Of a stretch of DNA of 6,874 nt, positions 6,382 through 6,874 are shown one piece after another. A program made the translations under genes and the position numbers. The DNA is taken from contig CP070766.1 in assembly GCA_020345705.1 (NCBI GenBank), forward strand, positions 700,407 through 707,280, in the 5' to 3' direction. Positions within the stretch are counted from its first letter, which is position 1, and every line of letters starts with the position of its first letter. Origin of the DNA: Candidatus Zixiibacteriota bacterium (lineage in GTDB: Bacteria > Zixibacteria > MSB-5A5 > GN15 > PGXB01). Under the pieces are notes generated by a model. That model saw nothing but the letters and a program-made list of their open reading frames with translations. It was not told the origin of the DNA and did no database searches.

Positions 6382-6874
6382 AGTTTTTTGAATTGAGCCT
6401 TGACCAGCGTTATAATTCTATCAACCTGCTCTTCAATATTGAGATTTGTGGTATCTATCGTGATAGAATCGCGAGTCCGCTTCAGAGGCGAATTCGCCCG
6501 GCTGCTGTCATGTTCGTCTCTGTCGGCCAGGAGCTTCATCTGCTCATCCAGGGTGGAATCAATCCCCTGCCGGGAAAAATCAATGAGCCTTCGCCGGGCC
6601 CGTTCCTGTAACGACGCATCCAGATATACTTTAATGTCGGCGTCGGGAAAAACGACCGAGGTGGTATCCCGCCCCTCGGCGATGACACTGCCTTTCCGGG
6701 CTATTTCCCTCTGGCGTTTAACCATTGCTTTCCTTACGCCCGGATGCGCCGAGACCGGCGAAACCGCCCCGGTGACCTCCGGCGACCTGATCGCCTCGGT
6801 GACATCGATATTGTTCAAAAAGACTTTGTTGACGCCGTCTTCGAGCTTGAAATCAATCCGCAGCTTCCCGGCGA
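6378..6874 (-). CDS. cmk: Cytidylate kinase, C-terminal part (start beyond right edge)
   Basis: The frame is open to the right edge, giving 164 visible residues starting AGKLRIDFKLEDGVNKVFL. Cytidylate kinase moves phosphate from ATP to CMP or dCMP. About 60 N-terminal residues, including the ATP-binding P-loop, lie outside the window. What remains is typical: the CMP-binding insert (VFLNNIDVTEAIRSPEV), then SPVSAHPGVRKAMVKRQRE, the motif EGRDTTSVVFPDADIKVYLD, the lid with ERARRR, and the C-terminal RDEHDSSRANSPLKR and DTTNLNIEEQV. EGRDTTS replaces the more common DGRDIGT, with the Gly-Arg-Asp core kept. A TTG at 6818 could be mistaken for a start, but conserved sequence continues upstream of it. 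The stop overlaps the plsC start, so the two form an operon. Cytidylate kinase is often grouped with plsC and rpsA in bacteria. Confidence 0.94.
   Translation of the reverse strand, partial: AGKLRIDFKLEDGVNKVFLNNIDVTEAIRSPEVTGAVSPVSAHPGVRKAMVKRQREIARKGSVIAEGRDTTSVVFPDADIKVYLDASLQERARRRLIDFSRQGIDSTLDEQMKLLADRDEHDSSRANSPLKRTRDSITIDTTNLNIEEQVDRIITLVKAQFKKL

Noticed and set aside
1..6874. CRISPR array, tRNA or rRNA gene, insertion sequence, attachment site
   Set aside because: I saw no regularly spaced repeats, RNA gene signatures, transposase frames or terminal inverted repeats in the window.

Overview
All genes that I can support lie on the minus strand, so the window reads from right to left: cmk (cut by the right edge), plsC, rpsA, mtaB, a motE/ylxF-like flagellar gene, and a long open frame in the fliK position (cut by the left edge). 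Base composition is moderate (about half G+C by eye). Strong Shine-Dalgarno sites, flagellar genes, a sigma-54-type promoter and a six-domain S1 protein all point to a flagellated bacterium, probably Gram-negative. The cmk-plsC-rpsA order recalls Clostridia (which usually also carry ispH between plsC and rpsA) and several uncultured phyla. An uncultured lineage of the FCB type is my guess; the sequence does not prove it.

Right part (3394-6874), housekeeping: cmk makes CDP/dCDP, plsC makes phosphatidic acid, and rpsA encodes ribosomal protein S1. cmk and plsC overlap by 4 bases. rpsA follows after a 132-base leader that holds a hairpin and a strong ribosome binding site. The S1 protein is unusually long: a lysine-rich, histone-H1-like N-terminal tail, six S1 domains, and an acidic C-terminal tail. 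A clean intrinsic terminator ends this block.

Middle (2013-3290): mtaB, a tRNA methylthiotransferase, probably has its own promoter. Its TATAAT box sits so close to the ATG that the message could be leaderless.

Left part (1-1810): an approximately 200-base non-coding gap carries a good -24/-12 (sigma-54, RpoN) promoter in front of the motE-like gene. Its predicted transcription start lies downstream of the first possible ATG, so translation probably starts at 1774. The motE stop codon touches the ATG of the next gene, a 312-codon open frame that runs off the left edge and that I read as the N-terminal part of FliK. The motE/ylxF-fliK order is the one seen in the Bacillus fla/che operon, but here fliJ is absent upstream and the flagellar unit starts afresh with its own promoter.

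I see no wholly new system, mobile element, CRISPR array or RNA gene. The observations most worth following are the sigma-54 promoter with its possible upstream activator repeats, the two-tailed S1 protein with its structured leader, and the possible leaderless mtaB transcript.
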